Source: Psychrobacter alimentarius (GTDB taxonomy: Bacteria; Pseudomonadota; Gammaproteobacteria; Pseudomonadales; Moraxellaceae). Taken from it: 64,000 nt of DNA. The translations under genes were made by a program, and so were the position numbers. Below the pieces are notes generated by a model. It worked only from the letters and a program-made list of their open reading frames with translations. It had not been told where the DNA came from and did no database searches. The stretch lies in contig NZ_CP014945.1 in assembly GCF_001606025.1 (NCBI RefSeq), positions 868,001-932,000 of the forward strand, read 5' to 3'. Shown here piece after piece: positions 29,461 through 39,412 of this stretch (position 1 is the stretch's first letter; every line of letters begins with the position of its first letter).

Positions 29461-30756
29461 ATGATTACCATGGAAGCATTACAATCTGCGATAAAGCAGC
29501 GCATAGAGAACTATAATAATAATGACTTTCCGTTACACGTTAGAGCGACCAACACCTGCGAGCTATTGAACAGCTGTAATCAAGTGCTGGCTCAAGATAT
29601 TGTCTCGCCGTTTGATGTACCAAGACAAAATGTGTCTGCCATGGATGGTTATGCGATTAGTCAAGGTAGCGAGCTTACTCAAGACAGCTCGATCGACATT
29701 ATTGGCGAATCACAAGCGGGCTGTGCGTACACCGGTCATCTCACAGCGGGTCAAGGGGTTCGTATTTTTACGGGCGCTGTTGTACCAGACAGTTGTGATA
29801 CCGTGATTATGCAAGAGAATACCAACTTTGCAGAAATCAGAGACACAATCGATAAGTCACAACCTTATGCCATAACACTCAAACAAACGGCTCAGACTGA
29901 TAGCAATATTCGTAAACAGGGCGAAGAGATTGAGTCGGGTGAAGCCGTGTTAGCGGTAGGCAAACGTATCAATCCTGCTGATATCAGCTTACTTGCCAAC
30001 TTGGGTGTCAGTGAAGTCCGTGTTTTTCAGCCACTGGTAGTAGGTGTTTTGGCGACTGGTGATGAGCTCGTTGCTATTGGCAAAGAGCTGACAAGCTTGG
30101 CACAAATATACAACTCTAACACCCCAACTCTTAAGAGCTTACTGTCAGATATACCTATCAGTATTCGCGATTACGGCATTATTCCTGATGATTTGGCGCA
30201 GACAACGGCTGCTGTAAATACAGCCATGCAAGACTGTGATGTCTTGATATCCACAGCTGGGGTATCGGTTGGCGACTATGATTTTTTGACCAATGTCATT
30301 GAAGCACTGGGCCAAATCAATCACTATAAAGTAGCAATGAAACCAGGTAAGCCGTTTGTATTTGGCGAATTGAATCAAGGGCTTGATAAACCTGTACTGT
30401 ATTTTGGATTGCCAGGTAATCCTTTGTCTACGGTCGTTGGCGCACTACAGTTTGTCATACCGGCACTGTGGCAGATGTCAGGAGCAGGCGTGGCAGAGCA
30501 GCCTATGGTACTGAATGTAAAAGCGACGCTGACCAATGATGTCAAAAAATCGCCTGGCCGCAAAGACTTTCAGCGCGGTTTTTTGTCTCAAAATGAAGCA
30601 GGCGATTATCAAGTTGAGTGTTTTTCGGGTCAACAATCTCATAGAATCAAGCAGCTCAGCCGTGCCAATTGTTTTGTTGTTTTAGATAAAGACAGTGGCA
30701 GTGTTTCAGCAAATAATATGGTGACTGTACAACCTTTTCCATGGCTGTATCGCTAA
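29461..30756 (+). CDS. moeA: Molybdopterin molybdenumtransferase MoeA
   Basis: MoeA inserts molybdate into adenylylated molybdopterin to make active cofactor. The 431-residue protein has the family order: substrate region VSAMDGYAIS, RIFTGAVVPDSCDTVIMQEN, domain III with LATGDELV and YNSNTPTL, STAGVSVGDYDF, and KPGKPFVFGE followed by GLPGNPLST. The C-terminal domain IV is complete. It heads the molybdenum cofactor gene run. A second ATG at 29470 is a possible start. Confidence 0.97.
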   Translation: MITMEALQSAIKQRIENYNNNDFPLHVRATNTCELLNSCNQVLAQDIVSPFDVPRQNVSAMDGYAISQGSELTQDSSIDIIGESQAGCAYTGHLTAGQGVRIFTGAVVPDSCDTVIMQENTNFAEIRDTIDKSQPYAITLKQTAQTDSNIRKQGEEIESGEAVLAVGKRINPADISLLANLGVSEVRVFQPLVVGVLATGDELVAIGKELTSLAQIYNSNTPTLKSLLSDIPISIRDYGIIPDDLAQTTAAVNTAMQDCDVLISTAGVSVGDYDFLTNVIEALGQINHYKVAMKPGKPFVFGELNQGLDKPVLYFGLPGNPLSTVVGALQFVIPALWQMSGAGVAEQPMVLNVKATLTNDVKKSPGRKDFQRGFLSQNEAGDYQVECFSGQQSHRIKQLSRANCFVVLDKDSGSVSANNMVTVQPFPWLYR

Positions 30757-30890
30757 TTCATCGGTTGCTAATTTGCTATAAGATGACTACAGAAAAACTG
30801 AGGAAAAATAGAAAATCAGCCTTACAATGGTAAGCTAAACGCGAATAATAAAGCAGTGTTGCCAATCAGCACTGCTAATGGCAATAAAAT

Positions 30891-31997
30891 ATGAGTGATA
30901 ATAGCGTCAAATTAGACAGTACCCAGTGGTATTCGCCTACCTCAGTGTCTGCTGTAGATACGGTTGAGACTTATCAATCGTTGTCTATAATGGCACCTAC
31001 CGATCAGGCAGTCGAATCCTATGAGCCTTTGACTGATGGGTTTTCTCGTCGTTTGACTTATTTGCGTCTATCCATCACGGACTTTTGTAACTTTCGCTGT
31101 GAGTACTGCTTGCCAAATGGTTATCAAGGCAAACGTCCTGATGATGAGTTGAGTGTGCCGGAGATTGCCACATTAATTCGCGGATTTGCCCAAGTCGGCA
31201 CCAAAAAGGTCAGAATTACGGGTGGTGAACCTTCTATCCGCCGTGACATTGTTGATATTATTAAAACGGTCAAACAAACCAAAGGTATAGAAACCGTTGC
31301 TATGACGAGCAATGGTTATAAGCTTGGTAAGCATTTGGCCAGTTGGCAAGCCGCGGGATTGGATCAGCTAAACATCAGCATGGACAGTTTTGACGCGGCG
31401 ACCTTTCATAAGATGACGGGTTTTAATACGTTGCCACAACTCCTTGCAGATATGGATGAGCTGTTAGAAACCACAGATATCAAACTTAAAATCAATAGTA
31501 TTTTGATGGCGGAAACTGCCTTTGAAAATCTATTGCAAGCCATTGATTATGTCAAAGACAGAGCGGTCACTTATCGTTTTATCGAATTTATGCAGACAAG
31601 CGATAATAGTGATTTGTTCTTTGCGCAGCACGCTCAGTCTGACACCATTATCGATTATTTATTGGCGCATGGCTGGCAGCCAAATGAGCGAGGCCATTCC
31701 GATGGGCCAGCAGTCGAATATAGTCATCCAGATTATGTCGGTCGTATCGGTATGATTGCGCCCTATGCTGCGCATTTTTGCGACACTTGTAACCGTTTGC
31801 GGGTGAGTAGCCAAGGTAAGGTGCATTTGTGCTTATTTGACCAAGGCAATTATGATATTCGCCCGCATCTACAGCAGGATGATGTCGCAGGATTGGTCAA
31901 TACTTTGCACAGCTTTATGCCGATTAAACCTGAGCATCATCACCTACATGACGCTAATAGTGGAATTATGCACAATCTGTCAATCATTGGTGGTTAG
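30891..31997 (+). CDS. moaA: GTP 3',8-cyclase MoaA
   Basis: MoaA is the radical-SAM enzyme that rearranges GTP to 3',8-cyclo-GTP, the first step of molybdopterin synthesis. The 368-residue protein has the N-terminal cluster motif CNFRCEYC (C66, C70, C73), RITGGEPSIRRD, and the second C-terminal cluster (CDTCNRLRV then LCLF). The conserved double-glycine C-terminus ends IIGG. The first ~48 residues, rich in Ser/Thr, are an extension absent from E. coli MoaA (329 residues). It follows moeA by 134 bp. Confidence 0.97.
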   Translation: MSDNSVKLDSTQWYSPTSVSAVDTVETYQSLSIMAPTDQAVESYEPLTDGFSRRLTYLRLSITDFCNFRCEYCLPNGYQGKRPDDELSVPEIATLIRGFAQVGTKKVRITGGEPSIRRDIVDIIKTVKQTKGIETVAMTSNGYKLGKHLASWQAAGLDQLNISMDSFDAATFHKMTGFNTLPQLLADMDELLETTDIKLKINSILMAETAFENLLQAIDYVKDRAVTYRFIEFMQTSDNSDLFFAQHAQSDTIIDYLLAHGWQPNERGHSDGPAVEYSHPDYVGRIGMIAPYAAHFCDTCNRLRVSSQGKVHLCLFDQGNYDIRPHLQQDDVAGLVNTLHSFMPIKPEHHHLHDANSGIMHNLSIIGG

Positions 31998-32062
31998 GTT
32001 GGTTCAAGATCACTAATAACTGTCTCTTTTTTACTGAACAAGCACTTTATAAAGGAAACTCT

Positions 32063-32599
32063 ATGAGCAAGCCCGCTGCACAATTTACGCCATTAAATAT
32101 CGCTGTATTGACCGTATCTGACAGTCGCACACTCGCGGAGGATACATCGGGACAGTATTTGGCAGATAGCTTGAACGAAGCGGGGCACCATTTAGCAGAC
32201 CGTCAGCTGATTACGGATGATATTTATCAAATAAGGGCCGTTATTAGTGGCTGGATTGCTGATCCAAACGTTCATGCAGTGATAACCACGGGCGGCACAG
32301 GATTTTTTATCAGAGACAGCATGCCAGAAGCGGTGCAAGTGCTGTTTGATAAATCCATTGATGGCTTTGGCGAAATGTTTCGTTTAATCTCAAAAGATGA
32401 GATTGGTATGTCAACCGTACAGTCGCGTGCAGTGGCTGGCATGGCAAATGGCACGGGTATTTTTTGTTTACCAGGTTCGTCTGGTGCTTGTCGTACTGGC
32501 TGGGAAAATATCCTAAAAGAGCAGTTCGACAGCCGCACGCGTCCTTGTAATTTTGTACCGCACTTTATGGCACAAAACCCCAGTCATGACCATGACTAA
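32063..32599 (+). CDS. moaB: MoaB/Mog-type molybdopterin adenylyltransferase family protein
   Basis: The 178-residue MoaB-fold protein has TVSDSRTLAEDTSG near the start, TTGGTGFFIRDSMPEA in the middle and LPGSSGACRTGWENIL near the end, matching MoaB. Proteins of this fold bind molybdopterin and adenylylate it in organisms lacking MogA. The ATG at 32063 has AAGGA 6 nt upstream. It ends inside the start of mobA. Confidence 0.93.
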   Translation: MSKPAAQFTPLNIAVLTVSDSRTLAEDTSGQYLADSLNEAGHHLADRQLITDDIYQIRAVISGWIADPNVHAVITTGGTGFFIRDSMPEAVQVLFDKSIDGFGEMFRLISKDEIGMSTVQSRAVAGMANGTGIFCLPGSSGACRTGWENILKEQFDSRTRPCNFVPHFMAQNPSHDHD

Positions 32600-33320
32600 C
32601 TATTCAAACTTTCAAGATAACTTGGCAGGCGTGGTTATTTTAGCAGGCGGTGCATCTATACGAATGGGCACACCCAAAGCGACGCTGACATTACCAACGA
32701 ATGAGCAGCTGCTCGATTATCATGTCCGCCATTCGTTAAATTTACATGTGCCTGTAATGATTGCAGACAATGAACGTGGTCTTGAGGTCGACTCAGTACT
32801 AATGGACAATGAATCACAGCCGCCTATTATCCATATTGCTGATTATGAAGTTGTTAAGAACAATAAAAAAAGTAAGACGGGCGGGGCACTGGTTGCGATT
32901 GAATCGGCATTGCAAACACTGATCACTTTAAATAGCTCAGCTGCCTTAGAAAACAAGTTACTATTGCAATCGTCGTGGTTGCTGGTGATCAGCTGTGATA
33001 GCTTAATACCCGCGACGGAGTTATGGCAGAATTTACAGTCCTTGATAGATAATGCTAGGGATAAAAAAGTCATTTGCTTAGCGGATGAGAATCATTTGTA
33101 CCCATTGTTGGGCATTTACCGAGTCAGTATTGAGCCTGACTTAAAGGCTTATGTTGATAGTGGTGAGCGTAGAGTCATGTCATTTATTAATCCCGTTGTC
33201 CAGACGGTGCAATTTTTGAAACAGTGGCAGCCTTTAACCAATTTTAATACGCCCGCAGAGTTTATGCATGCCTGCGAGGCTTTGAGAAATATAAATACAG
33301 CGTTATCAAGAGAAATATAA
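32586..33320 (+). CDS. mobA: Molybdenum cofactor guanylyltransferase MobA-like
   Basis: MobA attaches GMP to molybdenum cofactor to make the MGD form used by nitrate reductase-type enzymes. The nucleotide-binding signature VILAGGASIRMGTPKATL is present near the N-terminus, along with LVISCDSLIP and a YPLLGIYR segment. Two ATGs (32586, 32592) lie in the 3' end of moaB; the second gives an ATGACTAA overlap. The sequence is longer (about 244 residues) and more divergent than E. coli MobA, so the family is certain but specificity less so. Confidence 0.85.
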   Translation: MTMTNYSNFQDNLAGVVILAGGASIRMGTPKATLTLPTNEQLLDYHVRHSLNLHVPVMIADNERGLEVDSVLMDNESQPPIIHIADYEVVKNNKKSKTGGALVAIESALQTLITLNSSAALENKLLLQSSWLLVISCDSLIPATELWQNLQSLIDNARDKKVICLADENHLYPLLGIYRVSIEPDLKAYVDSGERRVMSFINPVVQTVQFLKQWQPLTNFNTPAEFMHACEALRNINTALSREI

Positions 33321-33857
33321 ATGAATATGGACAGTCAGACAAATAATCCTCAAGAAGCTAGCCATCAGGAAGTCAGGCAATCGACTTTATCTCATTTAGA
33401 CAGTGATGGTGACATCACTATGGTCGATGTCAGTGGTAAAACTGCCACGACGCGAGAGGCTACTGCGGTCGGTCAAGTGCGATTTCCAAGTGTGATATAT
33501 CAGCAAATCAAAGCGGCTGATGGGATGACCAAAAAAGGAAGTATCACTCAAACCGCGCACATTGCGGGAATTATGGCTGCTAAGCGTACGTATGACTTGA
33601 TACCGCTTTGCCACCCATTGCCACTCGATAAGATTGGCTTAACCTTTGATTATGATGATGCGCTTGATAGCATCATTGTCAGTGGTACGGTAAAAGTTAC
33701 GCATAAGACAGGGGTTGAAATGGAAGCGTTGACGGCTGTCAGCGTTGCTTGTTTGACCATTTATGATATGACCAAAGCCTTGTCGCACGATATTGTGATC
33801 GATAATGTTCGCCTTATCAATAAGACAGGCGGCAAATCAGATTACAACCACGCTTAA
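33321..33857 (+). CDS. moaC: Cyclic pyranopterin monophosphate synthase MoaC
   Basis: MoaC turns 3',8-cyclo-GTP into cyclic pyranopterin monophosphate. The 178-residue protein includes LSHLDSDGDITMVDVSGK, the catalytic-site segment TYDLIPLCHPLPL, GVEMEALTAVSVACLTIYDM and the C-terminal KTGGKS. Its ATG directly follows the mobA stop codon, indicating tight co-translation. A second ATG at 33327 is possible. Confidence 0.97.
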   Translation: MNMDSQTNNPQEASHQEVRQSTLSHLDSDGDITMVDVSGKTATTREATAVGQVRFPSVIYQQIKAADGMTKKGSITQTAHIAGIMAAKRTYDLIPLCHPLPLDKIGLTFDYDDALDSIIVSGTVKVTHKTGVEMEALTAVSVACLTIYDMTKALSHDIVIDNVRLINKTGGKSDYNHA

Positions 33858-33943
33858 AGCAACCGTACTTAAAACCGTAAGACTTAAAGCCAAATGCTGT
33901 CGTCATTTAGAATCGACTATAGATATTTAGAAGGGAAGGATTT

Positions 33944-34225
33944 ATGAGTAATACTGCCGTGGCAAGTTCTGCTGATGCGACAATGGATATTAACGTTCTG
34001 TATTTCGCGAGCCTAGCGGACGAAGCCAATTGTCAACAAGAAACGGTCACCGTACAGCAATCGACGTCACTGATTGAATTGTATGAGCATCTGTGCCAAA
34101 AGCATCGTTTTAGTCGTCCACAGTCAGAACTGCGAGTTGCCATTAATGATTATTTTGCAAAATGGACAGATTCTATCTCTGATGGGGATAATGTGGTATT
34201 TATCACCCCAGTGGCTGGTGGGTAG
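33944..34225 (+). CDS. moaD: Molybdopterin synthase sulfur carrier subunit MoaD
   Basis: This 93-residue ubiquitin-like protein ends with the required VAGG C-terminus that carries thiocarboxylate sulfur to the pterin. A ~15-residue N-terminal extension precedes the usual start (VLYFASLADEA). AAGGA lies 4-5 nt before the ATG. It pairs with MoaE encoded 143 bp downstream. Confidence 0.92.
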   Translation: MSNTAVASSADATMDINVLYFASLADEANCQQETVTVQQSTSLIELYEHLCQKHRFSRPQSELRVAINDYFAKWTDSISDGDNVVFITPVAGG

Positions 34226-34368
34226 TTTTTGACAACATTAGCATCAAAAAAATTATAAGAAGATAGCCTTATGCTACTGCGGAAAATTTGTCCTAGTAGT
34301 AGGGTGCTTATAGAGTGAATCAATAAAAAAAGCTTTATGTTTAATATAACGGCAAGTAGAGATAAGAG

Positions 34369-34860
34369 ATGACAGACAACGTTCATAGCCATTCCATGAC
34401 CATCAAGCGCAGTGTGGATGAGGTTTATCAGATTGCTGAACGTGATGGTTTTGCGCTATTAGACACGGCCATTGACGAAGATCGCCTCAAAAACACCCTT
34501 GATGATGATAGTTGTGGTGCGTTTGTGTGCTTTGAGGGTCGCGTGCGCAATCATAATAATGCTGAGAGTGTTGAGCGTTTGACTTACTATGGTTATGAAG
34601 ATTTGGCACTCAATCAAGGTCGCGCGATCATAGAGGAAGCCAAAAAGCGTTTTGAGATTACGCATGCCATTGCGATACACCGTATCGGTGCTTTAGAGAT
34701 TGGTGATGTGGCAGTATGGGTTGGGGTGGTTTCTGCGCATCGTTATCCGGCATTTGATGCGTGCCGCTGGATATTGGATACCATCAAGGCAGATATCCCC
34801 GTTTGGAAACAAGAGTATTATGAGGGAGACTCCTCGAAATGGCTTAGCAACAATGGCTAA
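34369..34860 (+). CDS. moaE: Molybdopterin synthase catalytic subunit MoaE
   Basis: MoaE, with MoaD, inserts the dithiolene sulfurs into precursor Z. The 163-residue product has CFEGRVRNHNN, YYGYEDLAL, IHRIGALEIGDVAVWVGV and the catalytic lysine region IKADIPVWKQEYYEG. Length and motifs are normal apart from a short N-terminal extension. Confidence 0.96.
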   Translation: MTDNVHSHSMTIKRSVDEVYQIAERDGFALLDTAIDEDRLKNTLDDDSCGAFVCFEGRVRNHNNAESVERLTYYGYEDLALNQGRAIIEEAKKRFEITHAIAIHRIGALEIGDVAVWVGVVSAHRYPAFDACRWILDTIKADIPVWKQEYYEGDSSKWLSNNG

Positions 34861-35011
34861 GTCATCACAGCTAAGCAGACTAAGCAGAAATGGGCTGCAT
34901 TTACGGTTTATGACGGCAGTTTAAGTAGCCGCTGCATCTGGTACGATCCGTTTTCTAAGACAAACCTTCACCTATAATAATACCTCTACCAATGAGACGA
35001 GCAGTGACATT

Positions 35012-35719
35012 ATGATAGATCAGTCGCTTATGTCAGACATGCTGAGTCCATTTTGGGTAAGCATTAAGCTTGCCAGCATTACTACTCTGTGTTTATTACT
35101 GTTTGCGACCCCTGTGGCGTATTGGCTGGCTAAACCCAGTCGTAATCAAGGAGTGGCACGTTTTAAAGTTCTACTCATGGGTGTCATTGCTATGCCACTC
35201 GTATTGCCGCCGACTGTCATCGGGTTTTATCTTTTACTATTACTCAGCCCGAATATGGGTATTGGTCAGTGGCTAAGCGAACATAACATCAGCTCATTGA
35301 TCTTTACTTTTGAAGGTCTTGTCATCGGCTCAATTATTTACTCACTGCCTTTTTATATTCAACCTGTATACGCTCAGTTTTTGCGTATTCCACGCAATGT
35401 CATGGACGTGGCCTATTTACTCGAACCTAGCGCTCTAAAGCGTTTTATCAGAGTGGTTTTACCACAGGCACGCACAGGTATTGTGCTTGGGAGCTTGATT
35501 AGCTTTGCTCATACGATTGGTGAGTTTGGTGTGGTGTTGATGATCGGCGGCAGTATCTCAGGGGAGACCAAAGTGGTATCGATTGCGATATATGAGCAAG
35601 TCGAGGCGCTTAATTATGAAGCCGCGCACATGATGTCAGGTGTTCTTATCATCGTTGGCATTATTATGGTGGTTTTGATTGCGAGTGTCAGCCGCATGAG
35701 TCAGCGTTCGTTAAGATAA
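35012..35719 (+). CDS. modB: Molybdate ABC transporter permease ModB
   Basis: The 235-residue integral membrane protein has five to six hydrophobic helices and the ABC permease EAA-type loop (LLEPSALKRFIRVVLPQ). ModB-typical FAHTIGEFGVVLMIGG and TKVVSIAIYEQVE segments follow. It would import molybdate with periplasmic ModA and ATPase ModC, but neither gene is adjacent. Its position after moaE supports molybdate rather than sulfate or tungstate as substrate. The next gene, kdpE, converges on it. Confidence 0.92.
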   Translation: MIDQSLMSDMLSPFWVSIKLASITTLCLLLFATPVAYWLAKPSRNQGVARFKVLLMGVIAMPLVLPPTVIGFYLLLLLSPNMGIGQWLSEHNISSLIFTFEGLVIGSIIYSLPFYIQPVYAQFLRIPRNVMDVAYLLEPSALKRFIRVVLPQARTGIVLGSLISFAHTIGEFGVVLMIGGSISGETKVVSIAIYEQVEALNYEAAHMMSGVLIIVGIIMVVLIASVSRMSQRSLR

Positions 35720-35818
35720 CGTGATGAGAAATAGGGACAGCAATCCTTTTATTTTAGACGTCATTAAGACCATAGTTTTTGTGATATCACGTCATCAAGA
35801 TATCAAAGTATCAAGAAA

Positions 35819-36505
35819 TTAGGGCTTTGGAATATGAAGCTTATAACCCACACCAATTTCGGTTAAAAAATAATTTGGCCTAGAGGGGTTGTCTTCGAGT
35901 TTTTGCCGTAAGTTGGACATAAATATCCGCACATAGTGCTCTTGGTGATTGTGACCTTTGCCCCATACTTCTGTCAGTAGCTGCTGATGTGTCATGACTT
36001 TTTCAGCATTTTTGATCAATACTGTCAGTAGCCGATATTCGATCGGGGTGAGATGAATGTTGTCACCATTTTTACTGACTTGTCTTTGCGCCAAGTCAAT
36101 ACTGACGTTGCCGAGTGTCAACTCAACGGACGTCTCATATCCTACTTGCCAGCGCCGCATGTGAGCGTTTACTCTAGCGATCAGCTCGCCCATGCTAAAG
36201 GGTTTTACCAGATAATCGTCTGCGCCCAGATTCAATGCTTTGATTTTATCTTGCTCATCACTGCGCGCCGACAATACCAATATAGGAAGCGATGACCAAG
36301 TTCGAATATCCAAGATTACGTCGCAACCATCTGCATCGGGTAAGCCCAAATCTAATATAAGCAAGTCCGGACGCCGAGAGGCCGCTTCTATCAACCCTCT
36401 GTTTGAGCTGTCTGCTGTGAAGACTTGATAGCCTTCTTGCTCCATAGCAGATTTTATAAATCGGGTAATATGAGCTTCGTCTTCGATAATTAGAATGGTC
36501 TTCAT
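35819..36505 (-). CDS. kdpE: KdpE response regulator
   Basis: KdpE is the OmpR-family activator of the kdp operon. The 228-residue protein has the receiver acidic pair near E8-D9, phospho-accepting D52 (LLILDLGLPD), the K in LVKPF, and a winged-helix DNA-binding domain (TPIEYRLL...GKGHNHQEHYVRIFMSNLRQKLE) very close to canonical KdpE. It is 6 bp downstream of kdpD, the last gene of the operon. A 24-bp KdpE-like box lies ahead of kdpF. Confidence 0.96.
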   Translation of the reverse strand: MKTILIIEDEAHITRFIKSAMEQEGYQVFTADSSNRGLIEAASRRPDLLILDLGLPDADGCDVILDIRTWSSLPILVLSARSDEQDKIKALNLGADDYLVKPFSMGELIARVNAHMRRWQVGYETSVELTLGNVSIDLAQRQVSKNGDNIHLTPIEYRLLTVLIKNAEKVMTHQQLLTEVWGKGHNHQEHYVRIFMSNLRQKLEDNPSRPNYFLTEIGVGYKLHIPKP

Positions 36506-36511
36506 AGTGCC

Positions 36512-39325
36512 TTATTTTTTTGAATGTGCTGTCATCTCTGACGCGTCGAGTACAAACTTGTCATCGAACATATCTTTTTCTGATAAAGGTTCCCACGGTA
36601 GCACTATAACAAATTGTGCGCCATGCGGCTGGATATTGTGTGCGCTTAGCGTGCCGCCTAAATGTTTAACCAAATCTCGACTCAATGCCAGACCCAATCC
36701 CAGTCCTGTTGTACTACTTTCCGTATCACCGCGCGTGAAGCGTTCAAATATTTTTTCCTCCATACCTATCGGTAAGCCTTGGCCACTATCCGTTACCGTT
36801 ATTTGATAGTGGGGCAGGTTTTGGTTATGTAGAGGGCTTTGATGACGTTGCGAGTTTTGGTTTCTTTGAATATGTGATGGTTGATCAAGTGTGGCTTGAA
36901 TTTCAATAGTCGCACTATCTGGGGTGTAGTTAATCGCATTGGTCAATAGATTGTTTAAAATCCGCGACAAAATAAGCTCATCCGTATAGATAAAATCTAC
37001 CGCATGAGGAATATCTATTTTAATCTGTCGATTTTGTAGATAGGGGTCGAGTTGACGAATATTGCTGCCGATGATTTCCTCCAAACTGACCCACTGCTTG
37101 TTCAGCTTCATCCCGCCAGATTGGAGTGCCACATAGTCTAAAATATTGATGACCAAACGCTGAATGACACGAGCTTGCTGTTCGATGTCGATTGCCAACT
37201 GCTTTTGTTCATCGAGTGCTAAAGGTTGGGTGGCAAGCGAAGTGGCAAGTCCTGACAGTACGGTAATGGGCGTACGAATGTCATGAGATAAGGCTGATAG
37301 TAGTGAGCCACGCAGGCGCTCTGATTCCACTCTGATAAGGGCGTTTTGGGCAACTTTTGCGTAATGCACGCGCTCTAATGCGAGCGTAATTTGCGCAAGT
37401 GCCACATCGAGCGTTCGCTGTTGCTCGGGCTGATTAAAATTATCGTTATCTGTCGGTTTCAATGCCAATACCGCTAGCACACGACTTGAGGTCGCAAGCG
37501 CTCGATAATGCATGGTGTTGGCAGGTAGGGTATTGGTTGCCAGCCCCGCGCTTTCATTGTGATCGAACACCCACTGCGATACCGTCCAATTAAAGTCCGC
37601 TGGGGCGTGTGTCTCTGAAACAAGAAGCAGCTTACCATCGGCATTTGGCATCACCATGAGGGCTTTGCTGGCGATATGCTTGTTCAGCCACACGATGGAT
37701 TGACTGATGATTTCGTCATTTTTACGAGCAGCACTTAAGTTTTGTGCCAAGTGACTCATCGAGATGGCTTGTTGCTCACGTTTACGCGCATTTTGAGCTT
37801 GAAAACGTAAGCCTACTGCTAGGTTATTAATGATTAAAGAGACAATGAGCATGACGGCAAAAGTCACAAGATACTGCACATCGCTCACGCTAAAAGAAAG
37901 CTTCGGTTCCACAAAAAATAAATCAAAACTTAGCACACTCAAAAGCGCAGCAAATATTCCAGGGGCGCGGCCAAAGCGCACGGAGATAAATACAATAACC
38001 AATAAATAGAGCATCACCACATTGGCCAAATCAAACCAACGCGTCAGGGCGACTAAGCTAACGGTGACAAGCGTACAGCCTAACATCGCCATCAAATAAC
38101 CCGTACGGTTGTCTGTGGAAGATAAGTCGGAGATGTTCCAAAAAGGTGGCTGGCGCTCGGCTGTCAGCTTATTTTTCTTTTTGGTTTGATTGACCAGTAT
38201 TAAGTCTAAATTCAAATCTTGCTCTGAGATTTGCTTAACCAATGAGCCGTTAAAATAAGAAGCACCTTGGTTTTGTCCGATGATAATACGTCCAATATTA
38301 AATTGATGTGCATAACTGACCAAGCCCTCAGCCACGGTAATAGCGCTGATGATCTCTGTCTTTGCGCCTAACTCATCTGCTAAGCGTAGGGCATTTAACA
38401 CGTTTTGTTTATTTTTAGCGCGTTTATAAGGGCTTCTAGGCGTCTCTACATAAATGACATACCACTGAGAATGTAAGCTGCTGGCAAGTCTTGCCGCATG
38501 TCGAATAAGGCGTTCGCTATGCTCGCGCGTACTGATACCGACCAAGAGCTGATCGGTCGTATTCCAAATAGAGGATATGCGAGATTGATTGCGATAGTCA
38601 CGCATATCAGCATCGACTAGATCAGCCGTTCGACGCAAGGCCAGCTCTCGAAGGGCAATCAGATTGCCTTTTCTAAAGAAGTTTTTTATGGCGTGTTTTG
38701 CTTGGCTGGGAATATATACCTTGCCTTCGTGCAGCCGTGCTAGTAGCTCATCAGCTGGCAAGTCAACCAATACCACTTCGTTTGCTTGATCAAAGAACCA
38801 GTCAGGGATGGTTTCTTGTACCACGACGCCTGTGATTTGATTCACGACATCGTTTAGGCTCTCTAAATGTTGGACATTAACCGTGGTATAAACACTGATA
38901 CCGGCTTTTAAGAGCTCATTGACATCATGCCAACGTTTTGGGTGCCGAGATCCTGGCACATTGCTATGGGCCAGCTCATCCACCAATAAAATATCAGGAC
39001 TACGCGCCAACGCCTCATCAATGTCGAACTCTAGCAAGGTTTGGGCTCGGTACTCAATCTGGCGTAATGGCAGTATCGGTAGTCCCTTTAGCAGCGCCGC
39101 TGTTTCACTACGACCATGCGTTTCTACGATACCGACTAAGACATCGAGTCCATGCGCTTGATCTCTTTGAGCAGCAGAGAGCATGTCATAAGTTTTCCCC
39201 ACACCTGCCGAAGATCCAAAAAAGATTTTTAGTTTACCTCTACTCAGCGTGTCTTCTTGCTGCTTTATTTGCTGCAATAAATCTTCTGGATTGGGTCGCT
39301 GATCACTCATGTCTATGTTCGTCAT
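36512..39325 (-). CDS. kdpD: KdpD sensor histidine kinase
   Basis: KdpD senses K+ limitation and turgor-related cues and phosphorylates KdpE. The ~937-residue protein contains an N-terminal KdpD domain with Walker A GSSAGVGKT (37-45), a universal-stress-protein-like domain, four closely spaced transmembrane helices (DUF4118), a GAF-like region, HisKA with H681 (LSHDIRTP) and HATPase (ILNNLLTNAINYTP, GLGLGLALSRDL). ATG 39325 is chosen; an in-frame GTG at 39337 is also possible. It follows kdpC after 87 bp. Confidence 0.95.
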   Translation of the reverse strand: MTNIDMSDQRPNPEDLLQQIKQQEDTLSRGKLKIFFGSSAGVGKTYDMLSAAQRDQAHGLDVLVGIVETHGRSETAALLKGLPILPLRQIEYRAQTLLEFDIDEALARSPDILLVDELAHSNVPGSRHPKRWHDVNELLKAGISVYTTVNVQHLESLNDVVNQITGVVVQETIPDWFFDQANEVVLVDLPADELLARLHEGKVYIPSQAKHAIKNFFRKGNLIALRELALRRTADLVDADMRDYRNQSRISSIWNTTDQLLVGISTREHSERLIRHAARLASSLHSQWYVIYVETPRSPYKRAKNKQNVLNALRLADELGAKTEIISAITVAEGLVSYAHQFNIGRIIIGQNQGASYFNGSLVKQISEQDLNLDLILVNQTKKKNKLTAERQPPFWNISDLSSTDNRTGYLMAMLGCTLVTVSLVALTRWFDLANVVMLYLLVIVFISVRFGRAPGIFAALLSVLSFDLFFVEPKLSFSVSDVQYLVTFAVMLIVSLIINNLAVGLRFQAQNARKREQQAISMSHLAQNLSAARKNDEIISQSIVWLNKHIASKALMVMPNADGKLLLVSETHAPADFNWTVSQWVFDHNESAGLATNTLPANTMHYRALATSSRVLAVLALKPTDNDNFNQPEQQRTLDVALAQITLALERVHYAKVAQNALIRVESERLRGSLLSALSHDIRTPITVLSGLATSLATQPLALDEQKQLAIDIEQQARVIQRLVINILDYVALQSGGMKLNKQWVSLEEIIGSNIRQLDPYLQNRQIKIDIPHAVDFIYTDELILSRILNNLLTNAINYTPDSATIEIQATLDQPSHIQRNQNSQRHQSPLHNQNLPHYQITVTDSGQGLPIGMEEKIFERFTRGDTESSTTGLGLGLALSRDLVKHLGGTLSAHNIQPHGAQFVIVLPWEPLSEKDMFDDKFVLDASEMTAHSKK

Positions 39326-39412
39326 TAAGGCACTCACTTATCATGGCGCTCATTTATTATCGCGCCCACTTATCACCGCGCGCACTGCCTGTTGCTTATT
39401 GCTTAGTGTAAA

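Noticed and set aside
35781..35790. GTGATATCAC palindrome between modB and kdpE
   Set aside because: A short 10-bp palindrome without flanking T-run; neither a terminator nor a recognised operator.
38938..39411. 157-codon ORF antisense to the start of kdpD
   Set aside because: It overlaps the KdpD Walker A region; no start signal or family match.
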